DNA from: Atopsyche davidsoni
Taxonomy: Eukaryota; Arthropoda; Insecta; Trichoptera; Hydrobiosidae
Direction: 5' to 3'
Length of the DNA: 64,000 nt
NCBI GenBank assembly: GCA_022113835.1
Contig: JAILWY010000006.1
Coordinates: 10,152,501-10,216,500, forward strand
Part shown: piece after piece, positions 55,520-64,000 of the stretch
Layout of the letters: the number at the start of each line of letters is the position of its first letter
Position numbering within the stretch: the first letter of the stretch is position 1
The notes under the pieces: model-generated
What the model was told of the DNA's origin: nothing
What the model saw: only the letters and a program-made list of their open reading frames with translations
Database searches by the model: none
Made by a program: the position numbers and the translations under genes

Positions 55520-57560
55520 AAGTTTTGGTGTAATTGGATCAGCTAGGGGAGGCCTCCCTCGCCTCCGCCGCCCTGAAACTTGACTCGGGGGTGTGTGAGA
55601 ATCATTACATGTTATAAGTATCATGAGCTTTCCGCTTGGTAAGTAAAAAATAACAAGTTTTTGGATTGCTTTTAGTAGGTATAAATAAAGTTATATTATA
55701 TTTTATAAGGGCTTCGTGTATAAGATTAAATATAACTGGTTAAGGCTATCTCTAAAAAAATATGACAAAGTCGTCCCACTACTAAAACTACGCTATTCTA
55801 TTACATAAAGCATAAAACTAATTTCAAGAACTTTGAACAACATAGTGTGGAGTTAAAATGAGACAATCGTTTTATGTTTTAATATCTTTTTGTGTGATTT
55901 TTTCCCAACCCTTGCGGTCTCATGCTCAAAGAGAATAGTTAGGCTTTATCCTCAAATATAATGAAATAAGTAAACTTTTTATTTATATCTTCACATTTTA
56001 AAAAGTTTACTTATTTCATTATATTAATGGATCTTCACCATGCAAATGCCTTGTCCCTCAACAACATTTATCCTCAAAGATGGTATCTCCCGCTCTTGGG
56101 ACAAATACAAAAATATATTAAAAATAAAAACTACAAACTAAATAAATGTTTTTCATTTCAGCTGCTACAAAACACATAACCTTAAAAACAAACATCGATG
56201 TGCCTCGCCGTGCCTTTCGATTTAATACATCAGACCTTTTCCAAAAACAACAACGGAAAAACTTAATCCGCGGCCAAAGCTAACCAACATCCTGCCAGCA
56301 CAAGGGACACTCTGTATTGGCAGGACTCGCAGGGGTGGAGCTCAAGGGGCAACAATTCAGAAGCAGCTTAAAAAGGAGCTTTTTAAATAAGACCTTACTT
56401 AATTATTCAATTTCTTTTTAAATTAAACCTTGTTTTTTCGAGGGCGCTCTGTATATCCTTTTCATTAAGTTTTTCTAAGACGTCCCTAGCAATAAATATT
56501 TATTTTTTTAAACTTAAACCATATGTGCGCTTAACGTTTGACTTTTTCAATTGAAGTCATAATTATACGTTTATAATTAAAAATAAAAAAAACAGAGAGT
56601 ATGAGACCGTCGGAAAATACTATATAAGCAGAAAATTACTTAAACAAAAACTATTATGTTACTAGAGTTCCTCCCAGTGACGTATCGTAAGGGGTGTGAT
56701 TGCTAATTGGGGATTAATTAGGAGTAAAAAGTAAACTGTAAAAAATACTATGAAGTTGAAAATATATTCACGGTGACAAATATAGCCATTGTTCAGAAAA
56801 ACATCTGTTGAATAATCAAGTCTTCATATCCCTTGTGTATGAAAACCACTGGTGAATTTCTGGGCTGGCGTTGTTCCAACCCCAATTCCGCTGATATCAT
56901 TATTTCAGTAGTGTCCGGTTTTTTAAATATTTAATTATATATATATAAAAATTCCAATAGTCAATTTTGTATGGTATGGTTTTTCTGTAAACCTAGAAAA
57001 TGACTCGTGAGACACTATGTATTTAAGGATGCTGATAACTTATACTCAAAGTCCGTCTTCAGGGTGGAGTACCCGGTCCTCCCCTGGCCTGGGAGGCTAT
57101 TCATTTTGTGCTAGCCGCCATGTAAACAAAAGAATGCGAAGACCACCGTCCCGGGGGTGGGGGGCACGTGACAAGGAGACGTGACGCGAGCCCCGGGACC
57201 TCCTCGGGAGCACCTGCCCCAATCAACGGGGATCAACTTCATTACTTTACACCGAGTTAGCATCGGTACACTATCTATGTAAACTTTACTTTTATATATA
57301 TTTATGCATTGTCTAGTAAAAACAAAAATCGATTTTAATTTTAGTGAATGATAATATTGGAGGAGCCAAAGCATTGGGAAACCTGTGAAATTATGACGCG
57401 ACAATAAAATTTACTTTAAACTTGTTTGTCACGCTGTATAAAAACAATGTTTCTTTAATGAAACCTTCGAATAAAATTACGAATAACAATAAAACATTTT
57501 TTTTATAATAATGAATTCGGGTAAAATTGCATGTTCAGTTTAGGAAACATGAGCCCGCCG
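55520..57560. other. Intergenic DNA apart from the listed palindrome
   Basis: A GC-rich patch at 57060-57240 is open on the minus strand (RCSRGGPGARVTSPCHVPP) but unrecognised. Confidence 0.4.
55955..56065 (+). mobile_element. Perfect 26-bp palindrome joined to a family A end
   Basis: The arms 55955-55980 and 56000-56025 are exact reverse complements over 26 bases with a 19-base loop containing TCTTCAC. They run straight into the family A end segment ATGGATCTTCACCATGCAAA (56026 on) through CCCTCAACAACA. The hammerhead arms are replaced by this unrelated hairpin. Confidence 0.6.
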
Positions 57561-57565
57561 CATAG

Positions 57566-57648
57566 AGGGACAGGTTATTACATTACGGGACGCCCGGCAC
57601 AATAGGGAGAGTCCCTGTAAGTGACGTGGACGAGGTTGTCTTTACCAG
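57566..57648 (+). CDS. Candidate exon A of a spliced pair
   Basis: It is open from just after a TAG (57563-57565) to a good donor CCAG|GTGAGA (57648/57649). The frame reads RDRLLHYGTPGTIGRVPV, then SDVDEVVFT, and leaves two spare bases. The upstream boundary is unclear because the AG at 57564-57565 lacks a pyrimidine tract. It is GC-rich relative to the flanks. No family is recognised. Confidence 0.3.
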
Positions 57649-57722
57649 GTGAGACGGCCGCACATACCTGACACCTGACAGCCACCCTCTGTCTGACCCG
57701 CCGACCCCCCGTTTATTTGCAG

Positions 57723-57771
57723 GCTCTACGTGGGCCAGCCAACCCGCTCTACCCTACCCTGTATTCAATAG
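57723..57771 (+). CDS. Candidate exon B of the spliced pair
   Basis: It follows a strong acceptor (CCCCCCGTTTATTTGCAG, ending 57722). Taking the two spare bases from exon A, the join gives R and then LYVGQPTRSTLPCIQ and TAG. The intron would be 74 bases, a normal small insect size, and GT-AG. The matching phase supports the pair modestly. Confidence 0.3.
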
Positions 57772-58030
57772 CTTTTTTATTCTTATACGCGATAAAATAA
57801 CATTTAAAAAAACTGTAAATATTTACAATATTTTTACGAATTAAAAATTAGTAGATATTGAAAATCGTTCCTGTCGAGATCGCATCCTCCATGGAGCAGA
57901 CTTGCTTTTCAGGAGAGGTCGTTTTCGTTGAAGTTTCGCGCACAAGCAAAAAAGGATAAAAATAATATTACTACACCTTAAACATTATTATTCAAATCAA
58001 CAAATATTTCTAGTACATGATAGTCTATAA

Positions 58031-58495
58031 CAGTGCTTCTCAAAGTGGTCCCAACGGACCCCAGGGGGTCCTTAGAAAATTAAAATCGATTTGGGGGTCC
58101 CTGAACAACGTCAGGGGGTCCGCGCAAGGTTTAATATAAAATAAAAAAATTGTGACACATTTTTATTAATATGGAAATTAAAATAAATAACAACGAATAC
58201 ATTATTAGCGATTTTTACGTCCTAAGTAAAATATAAATATAGACAGGTGCATAAAATACAAGTAATAACAGGCATCGCGGTGAGTCAGGCAGGTTTATAC
58301 AGAAACGCAATAGAGTCGATACTTGCACCAACAAGTCTATAATATGAATTTATGTAGTTTTTCACTCAGGGTCCATAGGCAAGTTTTGATTATGAAAGGG
58401 GGTCCGCAGGCAAAATTTGACTATGAAAGGGGGACCATGGGCAAGTTTTGACTATGAAAGGGGGTCCGTGAGCCAAAAGAGTTTGAGAGCCACTG
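58031..58495. mobile_element. hAT-type non-autonomous element with exact target duplication
   Basis: The ends CAGTGCTTCTCAAAGTGG and, read inward, CAGTGGCTCTCAAACTC are inverted. The 8-bp duplications GTCTATAA at 58023-58030 and 58496-58503 are identical, so the insertion is fairly recent. The interior has 3.3 units of a 31-bp tandem repeat (from about 58370, GTCC...TTTTGACTATGAAAGGGG). No transposase is present. Confidence 0.8.
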
Positions 58496-58559
58496 GTCTA
58501 TAAGCTCAAAAAAATTTAAAAAGTAATTAATGAAAATGAATTCAAGAAGGTTGTATGTG

Positions 58560-58700
58560 GCGGCTGAGTCTTCGCGGGGTTCTTTGTGGCGAGTCGCACA
58601 AAGGAAAGGCTTTTACCTGCGGAAGCCGGGCGGGGCGGCTCGCGAGGCGGCGCTTGTCACGGCCCGGGAACCTCAGGTCACTCCCGATCCCTCACTCCGT
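58560..58700. other. GC-rich patch
   Basis: A minus-strand donor-like CCGCAG|GTAAAAG (about 58618) and an 87-codon plus-strand frame from ATG 58530 are present. Neither strand is decisive. Confidence 0.25.
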
Positions 58701-59257
58701 GACCTTTTCGAATTGGGTTATGCATTAATATATTCACTTCCTCTGCCATTCGTGCTCCACGTAGAATCAGACAGGATCAATTTATTTTTTTAATATTCAC
58801 CTGTTAAAAGTGACTTCTGCTGTTGATCATAGATGGCGTTAGCAGCCAAAAAATAATTTACTCTTTTAAATTTTATTTAATAAATTAATGTATCGTTTAT
58901 CCTTAGATTTATTTTATAAATAAATAATAATTGTTTTTAATTTGTTTTGAGTATATTATGGCTATTTTTGTTTTTTAGCGCTTTCACCTTTAAGCGGCTA
59001 CGTTAGACTGACGTTATTTTTAAATAGCTTTGTTTACAGATAAAGGATATCGTTAATAAGGCATATATTTTATAATTGGTAATTAACTCGTTGAGCGAGA
59101 TCAATAAATTTGATTTATTTATAGAAGATGTATGATTAGAGGAAATCAGCAATCAATCTCTTTACAGATACTTCGATCAATCAATTACCACATTAACAAA
59201 ATTAGAATTCTTTTAAAATGTTTTCTAGTATATTTCCGCTCCCTTGTGTTTGTAAAC

Positions 59258-59359
59258 ATGGCGTTACGACATCCCGCGGCTCTTGCGGGGCTCTGCCCTC
59301 TCTGTGAATCACTCGTCGGGGCTTTGATGGACTTGGAAACCTGCCCAATGGTGGAATAG
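59258..59359 (+). CDS. Possible 33-residue ORF with good start context
   Basis: The start AAACATGGCG is an excellent eukaryotic initiation context. The frame MALRHPAALAGLCPLCES and on to a TAG at 59359 is Ala/Leu/Cys-rich with a CPLC pair. The patch is GC-rich. It may be a small peptide, a first exon or chance. Confidence 0.2.
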   Translation: MALRHPAALAGLCPLCESLVGALMDLETCPMVE

Positions 59360-59779
59360 TTCACTAAACGGAAGAGGAAACCCTCGACAAGCATCCCAAA
59401 ACAACAAACAAACAAGCCATTGGAGCGACACGAGTTTCTATATTAAAACTAGTTACATACTTGGGCTCCTGTAAATCAGACGTGCTAGCTGGTCGGATTA
59501 GACTACAATATCAACATAAATTTTATGTTTCTTTTTCTTTTTTGGCTTCCTTAGATCTTAGTAACGCGTGGAAATCAACTCAGTACTGAGAAAAACAAGT
59601 TTTTTTGTTATAACACACCCAATGCCTTTTTTATGAAAAAAATATTAATATTAATATGTATTGATACCAAATACGTCATACTGATATTATATGCCTACTT
59701 ATAGATATATCGCATACTTATATTTTTTCAAAGAAATTGCGTATATTCGATGAATTGGGATTGGTTGTGTAGCTGCTTG

Positions 59780-59876
59780 GTGTTTTCTGTCTTCCGACGT
59801 TTAGGTCCCGGTATTGGAACCATCTTCAGGGATTTCCCTGAGGATGGTCCTGAAATGTCGGAAGACAAAAACACAC
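59780..59876. mobile_element. Palindromic family C repeat
   Basis: The inverted arms TGTTTTCTGTCTTCCGACGT (59781-59800) and the matching block ending at 59872 enclose CTGAAGATGG-type cores in both orientations. It lies in the intron about 40 bases beyond the donor of the exon at 59916. Confidence 0.6.
59793..59832 (-). ncRNA. Near-complete hammerhead motif (family C)
   Basis: The minus strand has stem I TCC/GGA, CTGAAGA (59829-59823), a long stem II GGTTCC...GGGACC, then TAAACGTC (59803-59796) in place of GAAACGTC. The single G-to-T change at the core G would be expected to kill activity. Confidence 0.5.
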
Positions 59877-59915
59877 AAATTACGTAAGTGTGAAAGAGTG
59901 ACTGAAAGAACTCAC

Positions 59916-60834
59916 CCCTGGTGACGCTCTGCAGCAAGCAGTTGATCAGCTTCCTGGCCGCGCTCCTGTTGGGTCGACACCTTCCCTTGTTCACTCCGCG
60001 CGACGACAGCACTATCTGACCTGGTCTCCGCCTGCGCTTCTTCCGCGAAACTCCCTCTTCGGCCTCCGGTATCTTTTCTTCCGCCAGAAACTTGTCAAGT
60101 CGAGGCACTGGGATGCTGATCTCGCCCGCACAGTCCCATCTCGGGGGAAGCTCTTGCGGCCTCGGCAGCTCGATAGGCGGAAGGAGAGATTTGGTTCTGA
60201 ACCTGTTCGCTGGGACGTCAATCCAGTCTCGAGAAGTTTTCGCCTTTTGTTTTTCAAAGTCTTCAAAGTATTCTGAAAACGTCTTTTCAATCGGAGGCAG
60301 CGTTCTCGTGGATTGATTCAAATGTAACTTAAGTGTTGACTGCCTTGGTATACAGGGTTGATTTTGCTCTATGAGCGGATTAGCTCTTCTTACGAAGTCT
60401 TTGTTTCGATTCGCTTCGTTGTAATTAGATCTTCTTCTAGGTTCCATCCTTGCGGCTCGACGTTCAGCTTCTCTCGATTGTCGATGCAGCCTCTCAGAGG
60501 CATCACTGTAACTATCACGAGTTCCTGATGTATCTAGCCCATCACCATAGTTAAAATTCACGAATCTTTGGTTGTGGTCTGCACTTTCCTTCTCGTGCCT
60601 CGGTCGCTCCCCCCACCTTTGGGGGTAACTCTGAGGGGCGAGGAAGTGCCTCGGCGGACGCTCGGCGTCGCAGAAGCTCGACATCCTCAAGACGTCTGAA
60701 GGGACATGCCAGGATCCTTGAGAGAAGGGCAGCCAGGGGGGCAGCATGCCGGGGGGTGCGCGGCTCACTATCGGGGGGTCCGGCGACAAGATACCGAACG
60801 GATGGGAGAAGTAGAACAGACACAGCGGGGCAGC
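59916..60834 (-). CDS. Long internal exon of an unidentified gene
   Basis: The acceptor TTATTTTATTTCTTTCAG ends at 60835 and the donor GGG|GTGAGT begins at 59915. The 919-nt exon is open throughout (306 codons plus one base, phase 0 to phase 1). The N-terminal part is Pro-rich (PPIVSRAPPGMLPPWLPF). The middle is charged with likely helices (ERLHRQSREAERRAARM). Residues around 135-240 have short Pro/aromatic motifs (FSEYFEDFEKQKAKTSRDW, SLLPPIELPRPQELPPRW). Near the end, SRKKRRRRPGQ looks like a nuclear localisation signal. The rest ends AARKLINCLLQSVTR. Mostly disordered, and not recognised. If the donor is ignored, the frame runs on 62 codons into an intronic family C palindrome, which is unlikely to be translated. 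The first exon lies to the right and the next to the left, both unseen. Confidence 0.75.
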
Positions 60835-60858
60835 CTGAAAGAAATAAAATAACAATTA

Positions 60859-60861
<3 letters not shown>

Positions 60862-60907
<46 letters not shown>
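60862..60907 (+). repeat. (TA)n microsatellite beside a splice acceptor
   Basis: About 22 TA units lie 27 bases upstream (on the minus strand) of the acceptor of the exon at 59916-60834. Confidence 0.9.
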
Positions 60908-60909
<2 letters not shown>

Positions 60910-61575
60910 ATATTAAATTGCATTAAAAATATTTAACTAATTTTTTTTTTTTTAATAAAGTGTATTTATTGATAGAAATAATAAAGGGAATCGATATCTT
61001 TTCTTAATAACGCACGGGATATAAAAACACAAAATTAAGGTAATTAAGTTAAATTTGATCATTCTCTGTCGTTGTGGAGCCAAAGTTGAAAGCAACCAGT
61101 TGAAACTATTCTGTTTATAATTTACACATTATTCGTGGCTAACGTAGAGACCTTAATTATCAGAGAACGGAAAGATAGCTCACGAGCAACATCAAATTTA
61201 TTTATCTGTTTCTTAAATCTGTCAAATTTATTTTATCCTTCAGAGACCGGCTGTCGATACTTTGTAATGATGATTTATCCAAAACAACCTTCGGTGAGTC
61301 GTCAATCATTCATCGATCACACAAAAAAATCATTTTCAATTATCACCGAGTGAGACGCGACAACTGAAACTTTTGACGTAAGCAAATACGGAAAATGACA
61401 GAGTGCTCGACTCATGAAAACGGACAGACAGAGGGGGAAACCGTTACTGTTTTCCCCCTACAAACACAATTCCTCTCCCGTTTCAGCTACAAAACTAAAA
61501 TGACAAGACAGAAATTACTTTATAACATATTATGTCTCTTACATATACCAATTTATTATTAATTTGTGTAAAAGG
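60910..61575. other. AT-rich DNA, probably intron of the minus-strand gene
   Basis: No exon was recognised. Confidence 0.4.
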
Positions 61576-61692
61576 ACCCGAGGACCCACTATACTATTTT
61601 CCCTTTAGAAAACCACAAATACTGGCTCAGTATATGCTCAGTGAAATGGTCGCCAACCTCCTCTGAGAAGAGGCACTTGATGAGGAAGATTT
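61576..61692 (+). mobile_element. Dispersed repeat family D, short copy
   Basis: It shares GACCCACTA-ACTATTTTCCC and GTCGCCAACCTCCTCTGA...GGCACTTGATGA with the copy at 18068. Confidence 0.55.
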
Positions 61693-62102
61693 TTCATTTA
61701 TATTATATATACTTTTTTTTGCAGGTGACCGTATTTATCCGGCCCGAGAGATTCATCACACCTCTACAAAATATATTTATTTTATGATGCCCAAAGTAGT
61801 GAAAACCAATGTATTAAAAAAATACATTATTTGTGCACCCAAAAACTCAAAAATTAACTGTCGAAATTATGTTTAGTATTATTATTATTATTATATTATC
61901 TACGTTTTTCACTCCGAAAAAATGTCTATAGTGTATCTAAATCTAATATGGGAACATATAATTTTATATGTGGCCCGCAAGATCATTTGAGTTGGCCACC
62001 CCTGATTTAAGCAGACATATATCACTCGAAAATAATTAAAATGTACTTATAGATATTAATTCACTTTAAAGGCTATTTATCTCAACAATATTTTTAAACT
62101 TG

Positions 62103-62245
62103 TTGATTGGTGAAGATCCATTTTTTATTCATCATTTTTGTTCTGCATCTAATGATGACTAAGTCTGTTGGTCGAAACTAGTCATGCAAAAACTATAATA
62201 AACTCAAAGCGAAGAAAGTATAAAAAGTTACCCATATCATTAATC
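62103..62245 (+). mobile_element. Penelope-like family A copy with mutated hammerhead
   Basis: The family end segment (minus orientation, about 62100-62125) is shortened. It is followed by a hammerhead-like unit and AATAAACTCAAAGCGAAG. Confidence 0.55.
62144..62188 (+). ncRNA. Hammerhead motif with core mutation
   Basis: Stem I TGCAT/ATGCA, stem II, GAAACTAGTC are intact, but the core reads CTAATGA. G5 is essential, so loss of activity is expected. Confidence 0.55.
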
Positions 62246-62253
62246 TATATCTA

Positions 62254-62878
62254 TCTATATATATAAAAAACAAACTCAAAAATCGGCGGTTATTTGGCTG
62301 CGCTAAGCTTTAAAACCATCGAACCGATGTGCCCCAAACCGATTTCATTTGAAAGCCAATAATACTGAGGTGGTTTTAGACAACTTAAATTAAACTATCA
62401 ATAATCATATTCGGTTTATTTTATTAAATAGATTTTCGCCATACAAATGTTTCAACATTTTGCGGTAGCGAATACTTTTTTCAAAAAAGGAATTGTAACA
62501 TTTTCGCGTATATGCAGGCTGCCAACAAAAAAACACTGATCTTGATATTTGTTAAGATTAGTATGACGTTCCCGTTGTATAATGCAGGCTGCCATAACAA
62601 CAACAAAAACAACACAGAACTGTCACTCATTTGCGACCAGATCTTTTCGTCACATTACGTACAATCCTGCTTGGTCGGAAATCAAAGATTTGCTATCGCC
62701 TGGTCAGTCATCGCATCACAGACACGATCTGACAGCTAGAGTTTTCAAACAAAAACTCATGGATCTCACGATAAAGCGTCATATATACGGCGAAGTGCAA
62801 TGCGAGATGTAACGAACAAATAAAAAAAGTATTTTATTTCTTTATTTAGCGTAGTAGCACGTGCCGGGCATCCGCTAG
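62254..62878 (+). mobile_element. Truncated Helitron
   Basis: It starts TCTATATATATAAAAAAC after A and ends GTGCCGGGCATCCGCTAG before T, the standard Helitron ends, with a short GC-rich inverted motif just before CTAG. At 625 bases it is an internal deletion of an autonomous element, keeping part of the Rep/helicase gene. Confidence 0.8.
62582..62812 (+). pseudogene. Helitron Rep/helicase N-terminal domain fragment
   Basis: The frame includes RHITYNPAWSEIKDLLSPGQ, then DLTARVFKQKLMDLT and IYGEV. This follows the Helitron_like_N pattern (T-x-NP-x-W-x-E-I ... PGQ ... R-x-D-L-x-ARVFK-x-KL ... GxV) upstream of the Rep nuclease HUH motif. The HUH motif, catalytic tyrosines and helicase are missing, so the copy cannot mobilise itself. 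The ATG at 62582 may not be the original start. Confidence 0.75.
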
Positions 62879-62992
62879 TACAAAATATTTTTAGGTGTTT
62901 AAGCGAATAAAATTTTATATACATTAGTATATTAAAATTGTTTTAAGCAATGTTTTACAACTGCCACATTAGTGTGTTATTCTTTAGTATGC

Positions 62993-63214
62993 CAGTGGTG
63001 GCGCACAGGGCGGGGGGCACGTGTAATCTTTCTGTTTTATTTACGATGGCGCGGGGCCGCGTGATGTGCCGCGGCGGCCGTCCATCATGTCGAGTCACCT
63101 GTAAAAAAAGAAATCCTTGCAGTGCGTTGATCTTCCCTAATCTAATTCGGTTCTCGGGCCGCCCCCGCCCCTGGCCTGGGCGCCCCCGCCCCTCCCCCCC
63201 CAGCCCCGCCACTG
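62993..63214. mobile_element. Possible GC-rich inverted-repeat element
   Basis: CAGTGGTGGCGCACAGGGCG on the left and, read inward, CAGTGGCGGGGCTGGGG on the right form imperfect inverted ends like hAT termini. No 8-bp duplication was seen. The interior is C/G-rich with several open frames, none recognised. Confidence 0.3.
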
Positions 63215-63335
63215 GTTTCACCGAAGTCAGTTCTCGGCGGCCCGCAGCGGCGCCGGCGCTAGCCGAACACCCCGCAAAACCCAAATCAATTCAATTATTT
63301 ATAATATTATTGCTATATATAATTAATTAAGTGAT
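63215..63335. other. GC-rich to AT-rich transition
   Basis: A GC-rich tail (CGGCGGCCCGCAGCGGCGCC) ends near 63285, just before the satellite. Confidence 0.4.
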
Positions 63336-64000
63336 TTTTTAATTAGTCTCAATAGTCACAGGTTTATTTCCGCCGATAAAAACCTGGAAAGTTTTCCGTC
63401 TTGTCTCGCATCAATTCGATTGTGTAAAACGTGTGTATAGATAATACACACGTGAAGTTTGGACAAATTAATTAATTTAATAAAAAAATTATTTTAATTA
63501 TTTATTGAAATTCAAGTAAGTGTTTTTGACAAATAATATTCTCTTGTACAACCTAATTAACGTTTAGTTTTTTTTAATATTTTTTTTTATTAGTCATTGG
63601 TTTATTTGCGCCGATAAAAACCTGGAAAGTTTTCCGTCTTGTCTCGCATCAATTCGATTGTGTAAAACGTGTGTATAGATAATACACACGTGAAGTTTGG
63701 ACAAATTAATTAATTTAATAAAAATATTATTTTAATTATTTATTGAAATTCAAGTAAGTGTTTTTGACAAATAATATTCTCTTGTACAACCTAATTAACG
63801 TTTAGTTTTTTTTAATAATTTTTTTTATTAGTCATTGGTTTATTTTCGCCGATAAAAACCTGGAAAGTTTTCCGTCTTGGCTCGCATCAATTCGATTGTG
63901 TAAAACGTGTGTATAGATAATACACACGTGAAGTTTGGACAAATTAATTAATTTAATTAAAAAATTATTTTAATTATTTATTGAAATTCAAGTAAGTGTT
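63336..64000 (+). repeat. 238-bp tandem satellite, continuing past the window
   Basis: The block GGTTTATTT.CGCCGATAAA starts at 63361, 63599 and 63837, so the period is exactly 238. Two full units and part of a third are visible with very few differences. Each unit carries a perfect 10-bp inverted repeat, ACGTGTGTAT and ATACACACGT, around a 5-base loop (63429-63453, 63667-63691 and 63905-63929). Confidence 0.95.

Noticed and set aside
59728..59915. Extension of the 60-kb exon frame by 62 codons
   Set aside because: It lies beyond a consensus donor and reads through a family C palindrome. Intron retention would be needed.
60551..60823. Alternative minus-strand frame of 90 codons
   Set aside because: It overlaps the better-supported 306-codon exon frame in another phase.
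1..64000. CRISPR arrays, operons or bacterial origin
   Set aside because: The window has introns, MITEs, Helitrons and Penelope-like elements and no spaced short direct repeats. It is eukaryotic.

Overview
This window looks like AT-rich nuclear DNA from an arthropod, probably an insect. The basis is long gene-poor intergenic DNA, GT-AG splice signals around the few credible coding blocks, and a transposon mix typical of insects. I see no operons, no rRNA, no intact canonical tRNA and no complete protein-coding gene. Species and chromosome cannot be told from the sequence.

Genes are sparse. The best-supported coding block is one long internal exon on the minus strand (59916-60834). It has a polypyrimidine-AG acceptor, a GTGAGT donor and 306 open codons with a basic nuclear-localisation-like stretch. 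I do not recognise the protein. Weaker candidate exons are listed at 1497-1581 with 2420-2493, 10157-10288, 26892-27113, 30306-30527, 34469-34705, 34894-35029, 51105-51226, 52388-52564, 55476-55517 and 57566-57648 with 57723-57771. A C2H2 zinc-finger fragment (8566-8835, minus) is probably a relic.

Most recognisable content is mobile DNA. (1) A Penelope-like family (called family A here) has at least six copies (3.4, 13.0, 13.9-14.45, 42.9, 56.0 and 62.1 kb). Several copies are palindromic, several carry minimal type I hammerhead ribozyme motifs with a self-complementary CTAG stem III, and one is joined to the end of an endonuclease-like coding remnant. (2) Two related hairpin families (B and C here) have GAAACCGGTC or GAAACGTC cores. 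(3) Two elements with terminal inverted repeats (29742-29953 and 35099-35472) each hold a tRNA-Thr-like Pol III unit; the second is a large palindrome with two head-to-head copies. (4) There are a Helitron with a Rep-domain fragment (62254-62878) and two copies of a short non-autonomous Helitron-like family (36335-36570 and 47320-47717). (5) hAT-type elements sit at 4539, 39040 and 58031, two of them with 8-bp target duplications. (6) A Tc1/mariner deletion derivative (52683-53243) has TA duplications and the C-terminal transposase. (7) A non-LTR reverse transcriptase relic lies at 7711-8028. (8) A dispersed family with 5'-truncated copies has four members. (9) A 238-bp satellite begins near 63336 and runs off the right edge.

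The most unusual items are the tRNA-bearing inverted-repeat elements and the dense cluster of hammerhead-bearing palindromes. Hammerheads in Penelope-like elements are known. The exact palindromic forms, the link to a shared end sequence, and the tRNA foldback element deserve follow-up. All exon and family calls come from reading the sequence; no database search was run.
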